Below, one piece after another: positions 37,621-47,764 of a stretch of DNA of 64,000 nucleotides (its first letter is position 1; each line of letters opens with the position of its first letter). The DNA comes from Mangrovicella endophytica. Lineage in GTDB: Bacteria > Pseudomonadota > Alphaproteobacteria > Rhizobiales > Rhizobiaceae. The DNA lies in the NCBI RefSeq assembly GCF_002893625.1, contig NZ_PKMZ01000001.1:744001-808000 (forward strand), read 5' to 3'. Below the pieces are notes generated by a model, which saw nothing but the letters and a program-made list of their open reading frames with translations, was not told where the DNA came from and ran no database searches. Made by a program: the position numbers and the translations under genes.

Positions 37621-37636
37621 CCCGGCCTTTGCCGGG
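37621..37636 (-). terminator. Short hairpin after the RND pump gene
   Basis: CCCGGC-CTTT-GCCGGG gives a six-base perfect stem just past the pump stop codon. No T-run follows on the minus strand, so termination strength is uncertain. Confidence 0.3.
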
Positions 37637-37654
37637 GGCGTGACGGGTGCCAGG

Positions 37655-40600
37655 TCAGAGCCCGGCGGGCGCCGGGCTTGTTTCGGCCGTAGCCGTCGAT
37701 GGGCCCTCCGCGAGCCGCATGACGAGGACGAAGAACACCGGCACGAAGAGGACGGCGAGGACGGTGGCCGAGATCATGCCGCCGAACAGACCAGTGCCGA
37801 GCGCGTTCTGCGTTTCCGAGCTCGGGCCGCGGGCGATCACGAGCGGCACGATGCCCAGCGCGAAGGCGAGCGAGGTCATCACGATCGGCCGCAGGCGCAG
37901 CCGCGCCGCCTCCCTGGCCGCCTCCACGAGCCCGAGGCCCTCGCTGCGGAGATGGCGGGCGAACTCGACGATCAGCACGGCGTTCTTGGCCGACAGGCCG
38001 ATCAGAGTGATGAGCCCGACCTTGAAGAACACGTCGTTCTCCAGCCCCCGGAGATGGACCGCCGCGACCGCACCGACGACGCCGAGCGGCACGACCAGCA
38101 TCACCGCCAGTGGGATGGCCCAGCTCTCGTAGAGAGCGGCGAGCACCAGGAAGACGACCACGAAGGAGACGCCGAGCAGGATCGGCGCCTGGGAGCCCGA
38201 CTGCCGTTCCTGAAGCGACTGGCCGACCCATTCCACGCCGAACCCTCCGGGCAACTCAGCGGCAAGCCGTTCCATCTCGCTCATCGCAGTTCCGCTCGAC
38301 ACGCCGGGCGCGGCGTCCCCGGAGATGCTGAGCGAGGGATAGCCGTTGGTGCGGTTAAGCTGGAGTGGCGCGACCGACCACTGCGGCGTTACGACCTCGT
38401 AGAGGGGGACCATACCGCCCTTGTCGTTGCGCACGTTGAGCTTGAGGACGTCTTCGACCTGCATCCGGTCCTCAGCCCGCGCCTGGACGACGACCTGCTG
38501 GAGACGCCCGGCGCGGGGGAAGTCGTTGACATAGGTCGAGCCCATGGCCGCACTGAGCCCGTCGGTGATGGCGGAGAAGGACAGGCCCAGCGCTCCGGCT
38601 TTCTCGCGGTCGATGTCGAGCCGCACGGTCGGGCCGCCAGGGAGGCCGTCGACACGCACTTCGCGAAGCATCGGGTTCCTCGCGGCCTGCGCCACCAGCG
38701 TCTCGGACGCCGTGCGCAGCGCCGCTGCGTCTCGGCCTGCGCGGTCGACGAGCCGCAGCGCGAAGCCCCCCGTCGTGCCGAGTTCCTCGATGGCCGGCGG
38801 CTTCATGACAAGGACCTCGCCTTCGGTGGCTTGGCGCATCGCTTCCGTCGCGGCCGCGACCTCGGCGTCGGTGCTGCCGGTGCGCTTCTCGAAATCCTTG
38901 AGGCTCGTGAAGGACATGGCGGCGTTCGGTCCCGAGCCGGTGAAGCCGAAGCCCATTATCGACAGGTTGCCCGCGATGTCGGGGCGCGCCATGGCGTGGG
39001 CGTCGTAGCGTTTCACGAGCTTTTGCGTGCGCTCCGCCGTGGCGTCCGCCGGGAGGCTGAAGGAGGTCATGAACGTGCCCTGGTCCTCGTCCGGCACGAA
39101 GGCGGTCGGCAGGGGGGCGAAGCCGTAGGCGAGCGCCGCGACGATCGCACCGTAGACCAGCATGACGCGCACGCCGCGCTTCACCAACCAGCCGACCCAT
39201 CCGACGTAACGCCCCGTCAGCGCGTCAAGGCCGCGGTTGAACCAGGCGAAGAAACCCTTGCGTTGGTGGTGGGCAGAGACGGGCTTCAGGATCGTGGCGC
39301 AGAGCGCGGGCGTCAGGCTGAGGGCCAGAAAGGCTGAGAACAGGATCGAGACGGCGAGCGATACGGTGAACTGTCGATAGATCGCGCCGACCGAGCCGGT
39401 GGCGAAGCCCATTGGCAGGAACACCGCCACGAGGACGAGGGTGATGCCGATGACGGCGCCGGTGATCTCGCGCATGGCGCGGCGCGTCGCATCGCGCGGG
39501 GACAGGCCTTCGGTCGCCATCAGCCGCTCGACGTTCTCGACCACCACGATCGCGTCGTCGACGATGATGCCGATGGCCAGCACCATGCCGAACATGGTGA
39601 GGACGTTCACGGAGTAGCCGATCACCCACATTATCGCGAAGGTGCCGAGGAGCGCGATGGGGGCGACGATCGTCGGGATCAGCGTGTAGCGCACGTTCTG
39701 GAGGAACAGGAGCATGATCAGGAAGACGAGCACCATCGCCTCTAGGAGCGTGTGGGCGACCTTGGTGATCGAGAGCTTCACGAAGGGCGCGGTGTCGTAG
39801 GAAACGGCGTAGGAGATGCCGTCCGGCATTGAGGGGGCGAGTTCGGCGAGGCGCGTGCGCACGCCCTCCGAGGTCGCGACGGCGTTGGCGCCGGGGGCGA
39901 GCTGGATGGCGGCGGCGGTCGCCGGCTTGCCGTCGTCGAAGATCGAGAAGCCCATGGTCTGCGGGCCGACCGCCACGTCGGCGACGTCGCCAAGCGTCAG
40001 CTTCGAGCCGTCCGGATTGGAGCGCAGGACAATGGCCTGGAAGGCGTCCGGCGTCTCTAACTGGCCGCTGAGGGTCAGGGGCACGCTGACCGCCTGTCCA
40101 GGGACGGTGGGCGCCTCGCCGAGCCGGCCCGGCGCAACTTGCACGTTCTGAGTCTGGATCGCCTGCACGATTTCTGCCATTGAGACCGAGTAGGAGACGA
40201 GGCGCGCCGGATCGACCCAGACGCGCATCGCCGCCTCCGAGCCGAAGGACTGGACGCGGCCGACACCGGCCACCCGCTTCAGTTCGGGGGACAGGCTGCG
40301 CGCGAGATAGTCGTCGAGCGCGAGCGTCGAGACCTTTCCGCCCTCGGAGCGCAGGGTCACGATCATCAGGAAACCGGACGAGGCGGACTCGACGGAAAGG
40401 CCCGCCCGGCGGACAGGCTCCGGCAGGCGCGGCTCGACGGCCTTCAGCCGGTTCTGGACATCGATCTGCGCGAGTTCCGGATCCGTGCCGCTCTTGAAGG
40501 TCGCGGTAATGCTGGCATTGCCCGTCGCGTCCGCGGAGGACTCGAAGTAGAGGAGGTCCTTGACCGCCGTCAGCTCGCGCTCGATCGGCGCAACCACGCT

Positions 40601-40777
40601 GTCGGCGACCGTCTGCGGGCTGGCGCCCGTGTAGCTGGCGTTGATGCCGACGCTCGGCGGCGCGATCTCCGGGAAACGCGAGACGGGAAGCTGCGGGATG
40701 GCGGCAACGCCCGCCAGCGTGATGAAGATCGCGACGACCCAGGCGAAGACCGGCCGGTCGATGAAGAATTGTGGCAT
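37655..40777 (-). CDS. RND multidrug efflux pump (AcrB/MexB-like, HAE1)
   Basis: Inner-membrane proton/drug antiporter of 1040 residues with 12 spans and two large periplasmic loops. It begins MPQFFIDRPVFAWVVAIFIT, the standard HAE1 start. GIIVDDAIVVVENVERLM in TM4 carries the paired aspartates of the proton relay, and ALSLTPALCATILKPV precedes the mid-loop. The gene lies eight bases after its membrane-fusion partner. No outer-membrane channel gene is present, so it probably uses a TolC/OprM-like protein encoded elsewhere. It is likely under the two-component system encoded divergently. Confidence 0.96.
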   Translation of the reverse strand: MPQFFIDRPVFAWVVAIFITLAGVAAIPQLPVSRFPEIAPPSVGINASYTGASPQTVADSVVAPIERELTAVKDLLYFESSADATGNASITATFKSGTDPELAQIDVQNRLKAVEPRLPEPVRRAGLSVESASSGFLMIVTLRSEGGKVSTLALDDYLARSLSPELKRVAGVGRVQSFGSEAAMRVWVDPARLVSYSVSMAEIVQAIQTQNVQVAPGRLGEAPTVPGQAVSVPLTLSGQLETPDAFQAIVLRSNPDGSKLTLGDVADVAVGPQTMGFSIFDDGKPATAAAIQLAPGANAVATSEGVRTRLAELAPSMPDGISYAVSYDTAPFVKLSITKVAHTLLEAMVLVFLIMLLFLQNVRYTLIPTIVAPIALLGTFAIMWVIGYSVNVLTMFGMVLAIGIIVDDAIVVVENVERLMATEGLSPRDATRRAMREITGAVIGITLVLVAVFLPMGFATGSVGAIYRQFTVSLAVSILFSAFLALSLTPALCATILKPVSAHHQRKGFFAWFNRGLDALTGRYVGWVGWLVKRGVRVMLVYGAIVAALAYGFAPLPTAFVPDEDQGTFMTSFSLPADATAERTQKLVKRYDAHAMARPDIAGNLSIMGFGFTGSGPNAAMSFTSLKDFEKRTGSTDAEVAAATEAMRQATEGEVLVMKPPAIEELGTTGGFALRLVDRAGRDAAALRTASETLVAQAARNPMLREVRVDGLPGGPTVRLDIDREKAGALGLSFSAITDGLSAAMGSTYVNDFPRAGRLQQVVVQARAEDRMQVEDVLKLNVRNDKGGMVPLYEVVTPQWSVAPLQLNRTNGYPSLSISGDAAPGVSSGTAMSEMERLAAELPGGFGVEWVGQSLQERQSGSQAPILLGVSFVVVFLVLAALYESWAIPLAVMLVVPLGVVGAVAAVHLRGLENDVFFKVGLITLIGLSAKNAVLIVEFARHLRSEGLGLVEAAREAARLRLRPIVMTSLAFALGIVPLVIARGPSSETQNALGTGLFGGMISATVLAVLFVPVFFVLVMRLAEGPSTATAETSPAPAGL

Positions 40778-40785
40778 GGGCGGAC

Positions 40786-41967
40786 TCAGCCTTCGCTTGG
40801 GGACGGGGCGGACTGGTACTCGGCGGACTGGTAGGGGACGGGCGAAAGCGGACGGCCGGGTTCGGCACGGTCCTGACCCTCCACCACGACGGTCTCCCCG
40901 GCGGACAGGCCCGACAGGATCACGTACTGCCGCTCGACCAGCGGCCCGAGTTCGACCGCGCGGGTCGCGGCCGTGTTGTCGGACGAAAGGACGGTCAGTT
41001 GCGGCTTGCCGGCCGCGTCGCGTCCGACCGCCTGTTGCGGCACCGTCAGGGCGGCGGAATAGACGGCGCTTGGCACCCTGGCACGCATGTACATGCCCGG
41101 CAGGAGCTGGCGATGGGGATTGGGCACCTCGACCCGGAGGGTGAGGCTGCCAGTTCCCGGATCGACTGTCGTGTCGGAGAACAGGACCTTGCCCGGGAAC
41201 TCGTAGGGCTTGCCGGCGATCGTCAGGATGTCGACGACCGGCGTATCGGCCTCTTCGCTGCGCCCGCTTGCCACCATGTCCTCCAAGGCCTCGCGGCGGA
41301 CCGAGGGCTGGCGCACGTCGAGATAGACGCGGTCGAGCTGCTGGACGACGGCGAGCGGCGTCGTGCCGCCGACCGAGGCGAGTCCGCCCTCGGTGGTCAG
41401 CGCCTGGCCGATTCGCCCGGGAACGGGACTCCGCACTGTCGCGTGTGCGAGCTCCAGCTTACGGCGCGTCAGGGTGGCCGTGGCCTCGGCGACGCTGGCC
41501 TTGGCCTGCGCAAGCGCGGCCGTCGCGTCGCCGAGCGCCGCGGCACTTGCCGTCCGCGCGTCGGACAGCGCCTGGATGCGTTCGTGCTTGAGGCCAGCGT
41601 TCAGAAGATCGGCTTGCGCGCGTGCCAGCACCGCCTCTGCCGCCTCGGCGTCTGCCGCGAGCGGGGCTGGATCGATCTGGAACAACGGCTGGTCGGCCGT
41701 CACCTCCGAGCCCTCGATGAACAGGACCTTTTGGACGATGCCGGAGACCTGCGGGCGGATCTCGGCCGTGCGCAGCGCCGAGACGCGTCCGGGCAGCTCG
41801 TCTGTGACCACCACGCGGCGCGGCTCGACGGTGATCACTGCGACGCGCGGCGGATCGGCAGCCTGATCAGCATTCGCCGTGCCGCTCTCGCCCTTTGTGC
41901 AGGCGCCGAGCAGCAGCGCGGCAGCAGTGAGGACGGCGGGGATCGAGTGGTGGCGCAGGGCGGGCAT
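40786..41967 (-). CDS. RND efflux periplasmic adaptor (AcrA/MexA-like lipoprotein)
   Basis: Membrane-fusion protein of 393 residues. The lipobox LLLGAC near residue 22 predicts a lipid-anchored protein. TAEIRPQVSGIVQKVLFIEG is the lipoyl hairpin, with coiled-coil alanine-rich helices at about 95-165 and a beta-barrel domain (VRSPVPGRIGQAL, GKVLFSDTTVDPGTGSLTLR) after it. The start at 41967 was preferred over ATG 41985 because a GGA site and the signal peptide fit. It is the first gene of the pump operon. Confidence 0.92.
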   Translation of the reverse strand: MPALRHHSIPAVLTAAALLLGACTKGESGTANADQAADPPRVAVITVEPRRVVVTDELPGRVSALRTAEIRPQVSGIVQKVLFIEGSEVTADQPLFQIDPAPLAADAEAAEAVLARAQADLLNAGLKHERIQALSDARTASAAALGDATAALAQAKASVAEATATLTRRKLELAHATVRSPVPGRIGQALTTEGGLASVGGTTPLAVVQQLDRVYLDVRQPSVRREALEDMVASGRSEEADTPVVDILTIAGKPYEFPGKVLFSDTTVDPGTGSLTLRVEVPNPHRQLLPGMYMRARVPSAVYSAALTVPQQAVGRDAAGKPQLTVLSSDNTAATRAVELGPLVERQYVILSGLSAGETVVVEGQDRAEPGRPLSPVPYQSAEYQSAPSPSEG

Positions 41968-42137
41968 CACGCAGTTCCAGAGCATCGAGTACGTCGCGTC
42001 TGGGCGACGCCGCTCTCATCAATCCAATCCGTCGCGCCCGCGTGGAGCCCGTGTTGCGGTTGTGTGGAGACGGCTCCGGGGCGCTCGACGTCTGCCCCAG
42101 CCGATGGCATCCATCGACGCCAAGGAGAACGCACGCC

Positions 42138-42809
42138 ATGACAGCCCTGGTCCTGATCGCCGAGGACGACGACGAGATCGCAGCGATTCTCGACGCCTAC
42201 CTGACCCGCGAGGGGTTCCGAACCGTGCAGGCACGCGACGGCCGCACCGCGCTCGACCTCCACCTCGCGCTGAAGCCGGACCTTGTGCTTCTCGACGTCA
42301 CCATGCCGCGCCTCGACGGATGGGAGGTGTTGGCCGAACTGCGTCGCCGGGGCCAGACGCCCGCGATCATGATCACCGCGCTCGACAAGGACATCGACCG
42401 GCTCCAGGGCCTGCGCATCGGCGCGGACGACTACGTGGTGAAGCCGTTCAACCCGATCGAGGTCGTGGCGCGGGCCAAGGCCGTGCTGCGCCGGTCGGGC
42501 CTTGCTAGCGCCGCCGGCGTGCTCCGGGTGGGGGACCTGTCGATCGACCTCGACGCGTATCAGGCGAGCCTGGGCGACACGCAGCTCGCACTGACGTTGA
42601 CCGAGTTCCGCATTCTGGCGCACATGGCGCGCAGCCCGACGAAGGTGTTCACGCGGAGCGAGCTGGTCGATGCCTGCCTGCCGGGCTCCGACGCGCTTGA
42701 CCGCACCGTTGACAGCCATCTCAGCAAGTTGCGCAAGAAGCTCGAGCAGGCAGGAGCCGAAGGGTTGCTGGCCGGGGTGCGCGGCGTCGGTTATCGGCTG
42801 ACGGCTTGA
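42138..42809 (+). CDS. OmpR-family response regulator (BaeR-like)
   Basis: Two-component transcription factor of 223 residues. The receiver domain has the acidic pocket EDDD at 9-12, phosphoacceptor Asp53 in LLDVTMP and the conserved Lys102 in DDYVVKPFN. The winged-helix output domain covers about 128-220 (LTLTEFRILAHMARSP, VDSHLSKLRKKL, GVRGVGYRL). ATG 42138 has AAGGAGAA upstream. The gene is divergent from the RND pump operon and is followed after four bases by its kinase gene, a standard arrangement for pump control. Confidence 0.92.
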   Translation: MTALVLIAEDDDEIAAILDAYLTREGFRTVQARDGRTALDLHLALKPDLVLLDVTMPRLDGWEVLAELRRRGQTPAIMITALDKDIDRLQGLRIGADDYVVKPFNPIEVVARAKAVLRRSGLASAAGVLRVGDLSIDLDAYQASLGDTQLALTLTEFRILAHMARSPTKVFTRSELVDACLPGSDALDRTVDSHLSKLRKKLEQAGAEGLLAGVRGVGYRLTA

Positions 42810-42813
42810 AGCC

Positions 42814-43926
42814 ATGAAGCTTCCCGCCGGCCTCGGTCGTCAGATCCTCCTCGCTATGTCCGCGATCACCGTGGTCGCCGGCCTGATCGTCTTCTTCGGC
42901 ACCTACCTCGCCTACACGGTGATGATCGCCCTCTACCCGCGGCTGGAGACGGACAGTGGTTGGCTGACGCTGACGGACCTCGCCATCCTCGGCATCGCCA
43001 TCCTCCTGACGCTGCCGATCGCCGTCTTCGTCGCCTTGCGCCTCGCGCGCCGCATCCTTCAGCCGCTGGAAACGCTGGCCCTGAGCGCCCGTCGCATCGC
43101 CGACGGCGACCTGTCGGCGCGCGCCCAGCCCGGCGACCGCTCGCTTGGCGAAACGGCGGAACTCGTCGACGACTTCAACACCATGGCCCAGCGCCTTCAG
43201 GACATGGCTGCCGACATGGCGCTCTGGAACGCCACGATCGCGCACGAGCTGCGCACCCCTCTGACGATCCTCAAGGGCCGACTCCAAGGCATGATCGACG
43301 GCGTGTTCGAGCCAGACGAGCGGTCGCTGCGTGGGCTGGTCCTTCAGGTCGACAGCCTCGCACGGTTGGTGGAGGACCTGCGCACCGTGACGCTGGCAGA
43401 CAGCGGGCATCTCGACCTGCGCCTCGAGAACGTGAACCTCGCTCAAGTCGTGACCGAACTAGCCGAGTTCGCCGGGCCGGACTTGGCCGCTGCCGGGTTC
43501 CCGCTTCGGCTCGACCTCGACGACGTCGCGGTCCGGGTCGATGCGACGCGTATCCGCCAAGCTCTTCTCGCGCTCGTCACCAATGCGCGGCGACACGGTG
43601 CGCGAGGAGCGATCACGATCTCGCTCAGTGTGTCGGAGCGCGTGGCTCGCCTCCGTGTCGCCGACGAGGGCCCAGGCTTGTCTCCCGAGATGGCGACCCG
43701 CGTCTTCGACCCCTTCGTGCGGGGAGACCCCGTGCGTGCGCGGGAGGTCGGGGGCAACGGTCTTGGCCTGTCCGTTGTGCGCGCCATAGCCGAGGCCCAC
43801 GGGGGAAGCGTGCGCTACCGCGCGGCGCCGGGAGGCGGTGCCTTGTTCGAAATGATCCTGGCGACGGCTGGCCCGCCCGATCGCCAGGCTCGCCGGGACG
43901 CAGCGTCCCCAATCATCATCGTCTAA
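42814..43926 (+). CDS. Sensor histidine kinase (BaeS-like)
   Basis: Membrane kinase of 370 residues with two transmembrane segments (about 12-35 and 52-75) and a short periplasmic loop. A HAMP domain follows (RRILQPLETLALSARRIADG), with His144 in IAHELRTPLTILKGRLQG as the phosphorylation site. The ATPase core has the N-box LVTNARRHG, DEGPGLSP and the G-box GGNGLGLSVVRAI. It is paired with the preceding regulator. The likely signal is envelope stress or a toxic compound, from BaeS similarity only. Confidence 0.9.
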   Translation: MKLPAGLGRQILLAMSAITVVAGLIVFFGTYLAYTVMIALYPRLETDSGWLTLTDLAILGIAILLTLPIAVFVALRLARRILQPLETLALSARRIADGDLSARAQPGDRSLGETAELVDDFNTMAQRLQDMAADMALWNATIAHELRTPLTILKGRLQGMIDGVFEPDERSLRGLVLQVDSLARLVEDLRTVTLADSGHLDLRLENVNLAQVVTELAEFAGPDLAAAGFPLRLDLDDVAVRVDATRIRQALLALVTNARRHGARGAITISLSVSERVARLRVADEGPGLSPEMATRVFDPFVRGDPVRAREVGGNGLGLSVVRAIAEAHGGSVRYRAAPGGGALFEMILATAGPPDRQARRDAASPIIIV

Positions 43927-44004
43927 CTCCGACCCGATGACCGCTTCGAGCGACCCGACACCGTCCCGGTGTGCGCTCCGGTCCGCTTCCCGAAAGCCCG
44001 CTCC

Positions 44005-45507
44005 ATGACCGAGACCCTTGCCGGCAGCCGATGGCTGGTACTGGCGATCCTGTCCAGCGCCCTTCTTCTGATCACCGTGGATGTGACCGTCCTCTACGCC
44101 GCCCTGCCGCGGCTGACGGCGGACCTGTCGGCGAGCGCGACCGAGAAGCTTTGGATCGTCAACGCCTATCCGCTTGTCATGGCCGGGCTCCTGCCCGGGC
44201 TCGGCACGCTCGGGGACCGCCACGGACACAAGCGGCTGTTCCTTTCCGGCCTGGCGGTCTTCGGTCTTGCGTCCCTGCTCGCGGCCTTCGCGCCGACGCC
44301 GGTGGTTCTGATCGGCGCCCGTGCGCTCCTCGCCATCGGAGCGGCCGCGATGATGCCCGCGACGCTCTCGATCATCCGCCTCACCTTCGAGGACGAACGA
44401 GAGCGCTCCTTCGCGATCGGCGTCTGGGCGGCGGTCGCGTCCGGCGGCGCTGCGCTGGGGCCCGTCGTCGGTGGCCTCCTGCTCGAGCGCTTCTGGTGGG
44501 GGTCGGTGTTCCTGATCAACGTTCCGGTGGCCGTGCTCGCGTTCGCATTCGGCGCTTGGCTCATGCCCGCCCGACCCGGCAAATCCACGCGCCCATGGGA
44601 TCTTCTGGGGTCCGTCCAGATCCTGGTGGGTCTCGTTGCAATCGCCTATGCGGTGAAGGAGGCAGCTCGACGCGACGCGTCGCTTGTCCATGCCCTCGTG
44701 GCGGTCGTCGTCGGCGTGGCTGCCTTCCTCCTCTTCAAGCGACGCCAGGATCGCGCCCAGCACAAGTTGATCGACTTCTCCCTGTTCTGGGACCGCAACT
44801 TCGCCGCAGGCGTCGCCACGGCTCTCGTCGCGACGTTCGCGCTGATCGGCTTCATGCTCGTCCTCTCCCAGCGCCTTCAACTCGTGCTGGGCTTGAGCCC
44901 GCTGGATGCAGGCCTCTTCACGCTGCCGATCCCATTGGCGGCCTTCGTGACGGGGCCGATCGCAGGCGCCGCGGTGCCGCGCCTGGGCGCGACGAACATT
45001 CTCTGGGGCGGCTTGCTTCTTGCCGGCTTCGGCCTTGCGCTGTCGGGACTGACCTACGACGCGCCCCTGGCCTGGCAGGTGCCGGGCTTCGTGCTAGCGG
45101 GAGCGGGGCTCGGCGCGACAATGACCGCAGCGTCCGGCGTCATCATGTCGAGCGCGCCCATCGACCGGGCCGGCATGGCGGCCTCGATCGAGGAGCTGTC
45201 CTTTGAACTTGGCGGTGCGATCGGCATCGCCATTCTCGGCAGCATCCTGACCGCCGTATACGGGGGATCCTTGACCGTGCCTGCGGGACTGGCGGTTGCG
45301 CCATCGGCCTTCGACAGCCTCGACGAGGCGCTCGTCGCGGCCGCGGCATTGCCAGATGGACTGTCCGATGGTTTGCGGGAGGCCGCCTTCGCCGCATTCG
45401 ACCGGGCTGTTATGGCCGTCATTGTTGTGGCGAGCGTCGCAACGTTCGCTGCCGGAATGGGCGTGGGCTGGATGACGCGAACTCCCGTGCCCGGAGCACG
45501 TCGATAA
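44005..45507 (+). CDS. MFS multidrug exporter, DHA2 family (14 spans, SmvA/QacA-like)
   Basis: Proton-driven exporter of 500 residues with 14 hydrophobic spans. It shows ITVDVTVLYAALPRLTADL and LWIVNAYPLVMAGLLPGLG with the motif A sequence GTLGDRHGHKRLFLSG, and motif C-like GAALGPVVGGLLLE. The start at 44005 (MTETLAGSR) is preferred over an upstream frame. It lies 78 bases after the kinase gene in the same direction and may be regulated with it. Biguanide or quaternary ammonium compounds are typical substrates of the family. Confidence 0.9.
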   Translation: MTETLAGSRWLVLAILSSALLLITVDVTVLYAALPRLTADLSASATEKLWIVNAYPLVMAGLLPGLGTLGDRHGHKRLFLSGLAVFGLASLLAAFAPTPVVLIGARALLAIGAAAMMPATLSIIRLTFEDERERSFAIGVWAAVASGGAALGPVVGGLLLERFWWGSVFLINVPVAVLAFAFGAWLMPARPGKSTRPWDLLGSVQILVGLVAIAYAVKEAARRDASLVHALVAVVVGVAAFLLFKRRQDRAQHKLIDFSLFWDRNFAAGVATALVATFALIGFMLVLSQRLQLVLGLSPLDAGLFTLPIPLAAFVTGPIAGAAVPRLGATNILWGGLLLAGFGLALSGLTYDAPLAWQVPGFVLAGAGLGATMTAASGVIMSSAPIDRAGMAASIEELSFELGGAIGIAILGSILTAVYGGSLTVPAGLAVAPSAFDSLDEALVAAAALPDGLSDGLREAAFAAFDRAVMAVIVVASVATFAAGMGVGWMTRTPVPGARR

Positions 45508-45539
45508 GGCCACCCCCGCATCCCTGGCGGCAGCGCCCC

Positions 45540-47025
45540 GTGGCCCTGGGCGCGGCGCTGGCAGCGTTAGGTGGAGCGCTGCTGTCGGTAGGCCGCGGGT
45601 CATCTCGTCTCCTGCCCATCGGCGACCGCGATGCCGCGACCCTGCGACCGTTCCCCATCCTGACGGCGCTCATCGTGGTGGTCGGGGGCGTGCTGACGGA
45701 TCTTACCGGCATCGTCGGCTTGAGCCCGATCGCCAGCACCGTTGCCAACCTTGTTTTCGCGCTTCTTGCGTTCGGTCTCGTGGTCCTCTTTCTGGTCGCG
45801 ATGGGAAGGCTTCGGCTCCTGCGCGACCGTGAAGCGGGCGGCGTTACCAGCCGGCATCCTGTGGCGAGCATCCTGATGCTCGCCGGCTGGATCGTCGTCG
45901 CGCTCTGCACGGTGCTCCTGGCTCGTGGCAACCTCACCCTCGTCGGGATGATTTGCGCCCAGATCATCTGGACTGCCGTCGTCGTGTCGGCCGCGTATCT
46001 TGCGGCAGCGGCGCTGGACGACCTCGCCACTGGTGCGCTGTCGCGCGGGGGCCATGTCGGCAAGCTCTTGGGCCGCGGGTTCAACATCCACGAGCGGGCA
46101 CTGAGACAGGGCGGTCTCCTTGCGTCGGCGGTCTCGCGTGTCGCGGTCGGGTGCGTTGCGGTTCGCCTCGTACTGGCTCCGCTGGGGCAAGCCGCCATCC
46201 CGTCATTCATGAACTTGCCCGACCTCGTCGCCGACGCATGGAGGAGCATACTTCCCGAATTCGGCGCAGGCCTGCGCAGCCTCCTTGTGCTCGTCATCGG
46301 ACTCGCCTCGCTGCGCCTCATCACCCGTTGGCTCGACACCACCTTCCTACCGGCCACGCACATCGACGTGGGGGACGCGCAGCTCGATCACCACCATCGT
46401 CCGTTACGCTGGGGTGGCGGCCGTGCTCGTCTGGACGGCCTCGACGCTGGGCGTTGGCCTGGAGCGCATCAGCGTTCTCGCCAGCGCGCTCTCGGTCAGC
46501 ATCGGTTTCGGTCTTCAGGCCATCACCCAGAACTTCATCTCCGGGCTCATCCTGCTCGCCGAGCGTCCGGTGAAGGTCGGCGACACGATCCGTGTAGGGG
46601 AGGAAGAGGGGGCCGTCCGGCGCATCAGCGTGCGCTCGACGGAAATCCGGATCGCGGACCATTCCACGCTGATCATCCCGAACTCGGAACTGATCACCAA
46701 AAGCGTGCGCAACATGTCGCTCGGCGAACCGCTGGGCCGTATCCGCATCGACTTCACGACGCCCGCGAGAGAGAACGCCGACGAGGTCATCGCCCTCGCG
46801 CGAAAGCTGGTCACCGCCCATCCCGGCGTCCTGGACGAGCCCGGTGCGAGCGTGATGCTCGACTCGATTGCCGACGAGAAGATCCGCTACGTCGCCACGG
46901 CCTTCGTGTCCTCGCCGCGCTCCGCTTCCGGCGTGCGCAGCGAGATCCTGGTGCAGTTGGCCCGGGCCTTGAGACTGCGAGCGACGCCATCGCTATCGCC
47001 GAGCGTCCGGCTTCTGCGGACGTAA
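45540..47025 (+). pseudogene. MscS-family mechanosensitive channel (DUF3772-type), truncated and frameshifted
   Basis: The remaining sequence gives the middle membrane part and the MscS core of a large mechanosensitive channel. The first frame (45540 to about 46380) reads SRLLPIGDRDAATL and a series of spans to ITRWLDTTFLPATHIDVGDA. The second frame continues as RSSITTIVRYAGVAAVLVW, ASALSVSIGFGLQAITQNFI, LLAERPVKVGDTIRVG and HSTLIIPNSELITKSVRN to 47025. The switch falls near 46365-46385 and needs a single-base indel. The N-terminal signal peptide and DUF3772 domain of the family (several hundred residues) are missing. Sequencing error could explain the indel but not the missing 5' part. Confidence 0.78.
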
Positions 47026-47028
47026 CGT

Positions 47029-47054
47029 CCGACCGCCCCGTCCGTAACGGTCGG
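47029..47054 (+). terminator. Hairpin after the broken mscS gene
   Basis: CCGACCG (47029-47035) and CGGTCGG (47048-47054) form a perfect seven-base stem a few bases past the stop codon. It has no T-run and is a weak terminator candidate. Confidence 0.3.
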
Positions 47055-47764
47055 AGGCGCCGGGCTTCAAGTGCAGAGGTCGCGCCCTGCGCTCTCGTTG
47101 AATTTTGTGAGGCCGAAGACACCCGACAGGTCACGCCGTTGCGAGCGAGAACCGCTGGAGCGCCGGGGCTGTCCGACCGCGGTGGGAGCTCGAATTCAGA
47201 AATAACGATCCGCCTGCGCTACCGATGGCGGATCGGATTGGCTCGGGTCGCAGGCGGCCGATCGGGCTGGCATGGCCGTACCGTCGAAGGACGCGTCCTC
47301 CGAGTTCAGCGCCGTGGTTGGCATATCGGTGGTGGATTGAGGGTTAACGCCGTTCTACAGCGCGAACCTGGTAGGTTCGGTCGGTTCGCCGGTGCGGCCG
47401 ATGTCCATCGACCGTCTCGATGGGATGTCGGCCGCGGCAGTGGTCCGGTGGCCCCGGCAGGCGGCGAGTTCGATCACGCGTTCGTCCCGATCATTGTCCA
47501 GTCGTCACGGGATCCCTGCGATGATGTCCGGTATCGGGATCACCGGACAGCAGGATCTGACAAGAACCCGCATGTGGCAGCGGCGCTTCGTCGGCCGGGC
47601 CGCACCCCGTGACCGGACCGACGAGGTGCGTGAGGCACGCGATGGAAGACTGTCAACGGAAGAGGCTCGCACCTCGCGGGATGTGCGTTATCGATGACCT
47701 GCGACAGGCGGAGTGCTGCCGCAGGACGATGCGTTCTCGTCAAACGCCTATCGCGGCTCCGGCC
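47055..47764. other. 710-base gene-free stretch
   Basis: Nothing recognisable was found on either strand apart from short unconserved open frames. It separates the broken mscS gene from the small membrane protein gene and belongs to the eroded 45.5-49.4 kb zone. Confidence 0.45.

Noticed and set aside
46381..47612. Continuation of the first mscS frame past the shift to 47612
   Set aside because: After the frameshift the residues lose all similarity, and the neighbouring frame carries the channel core.
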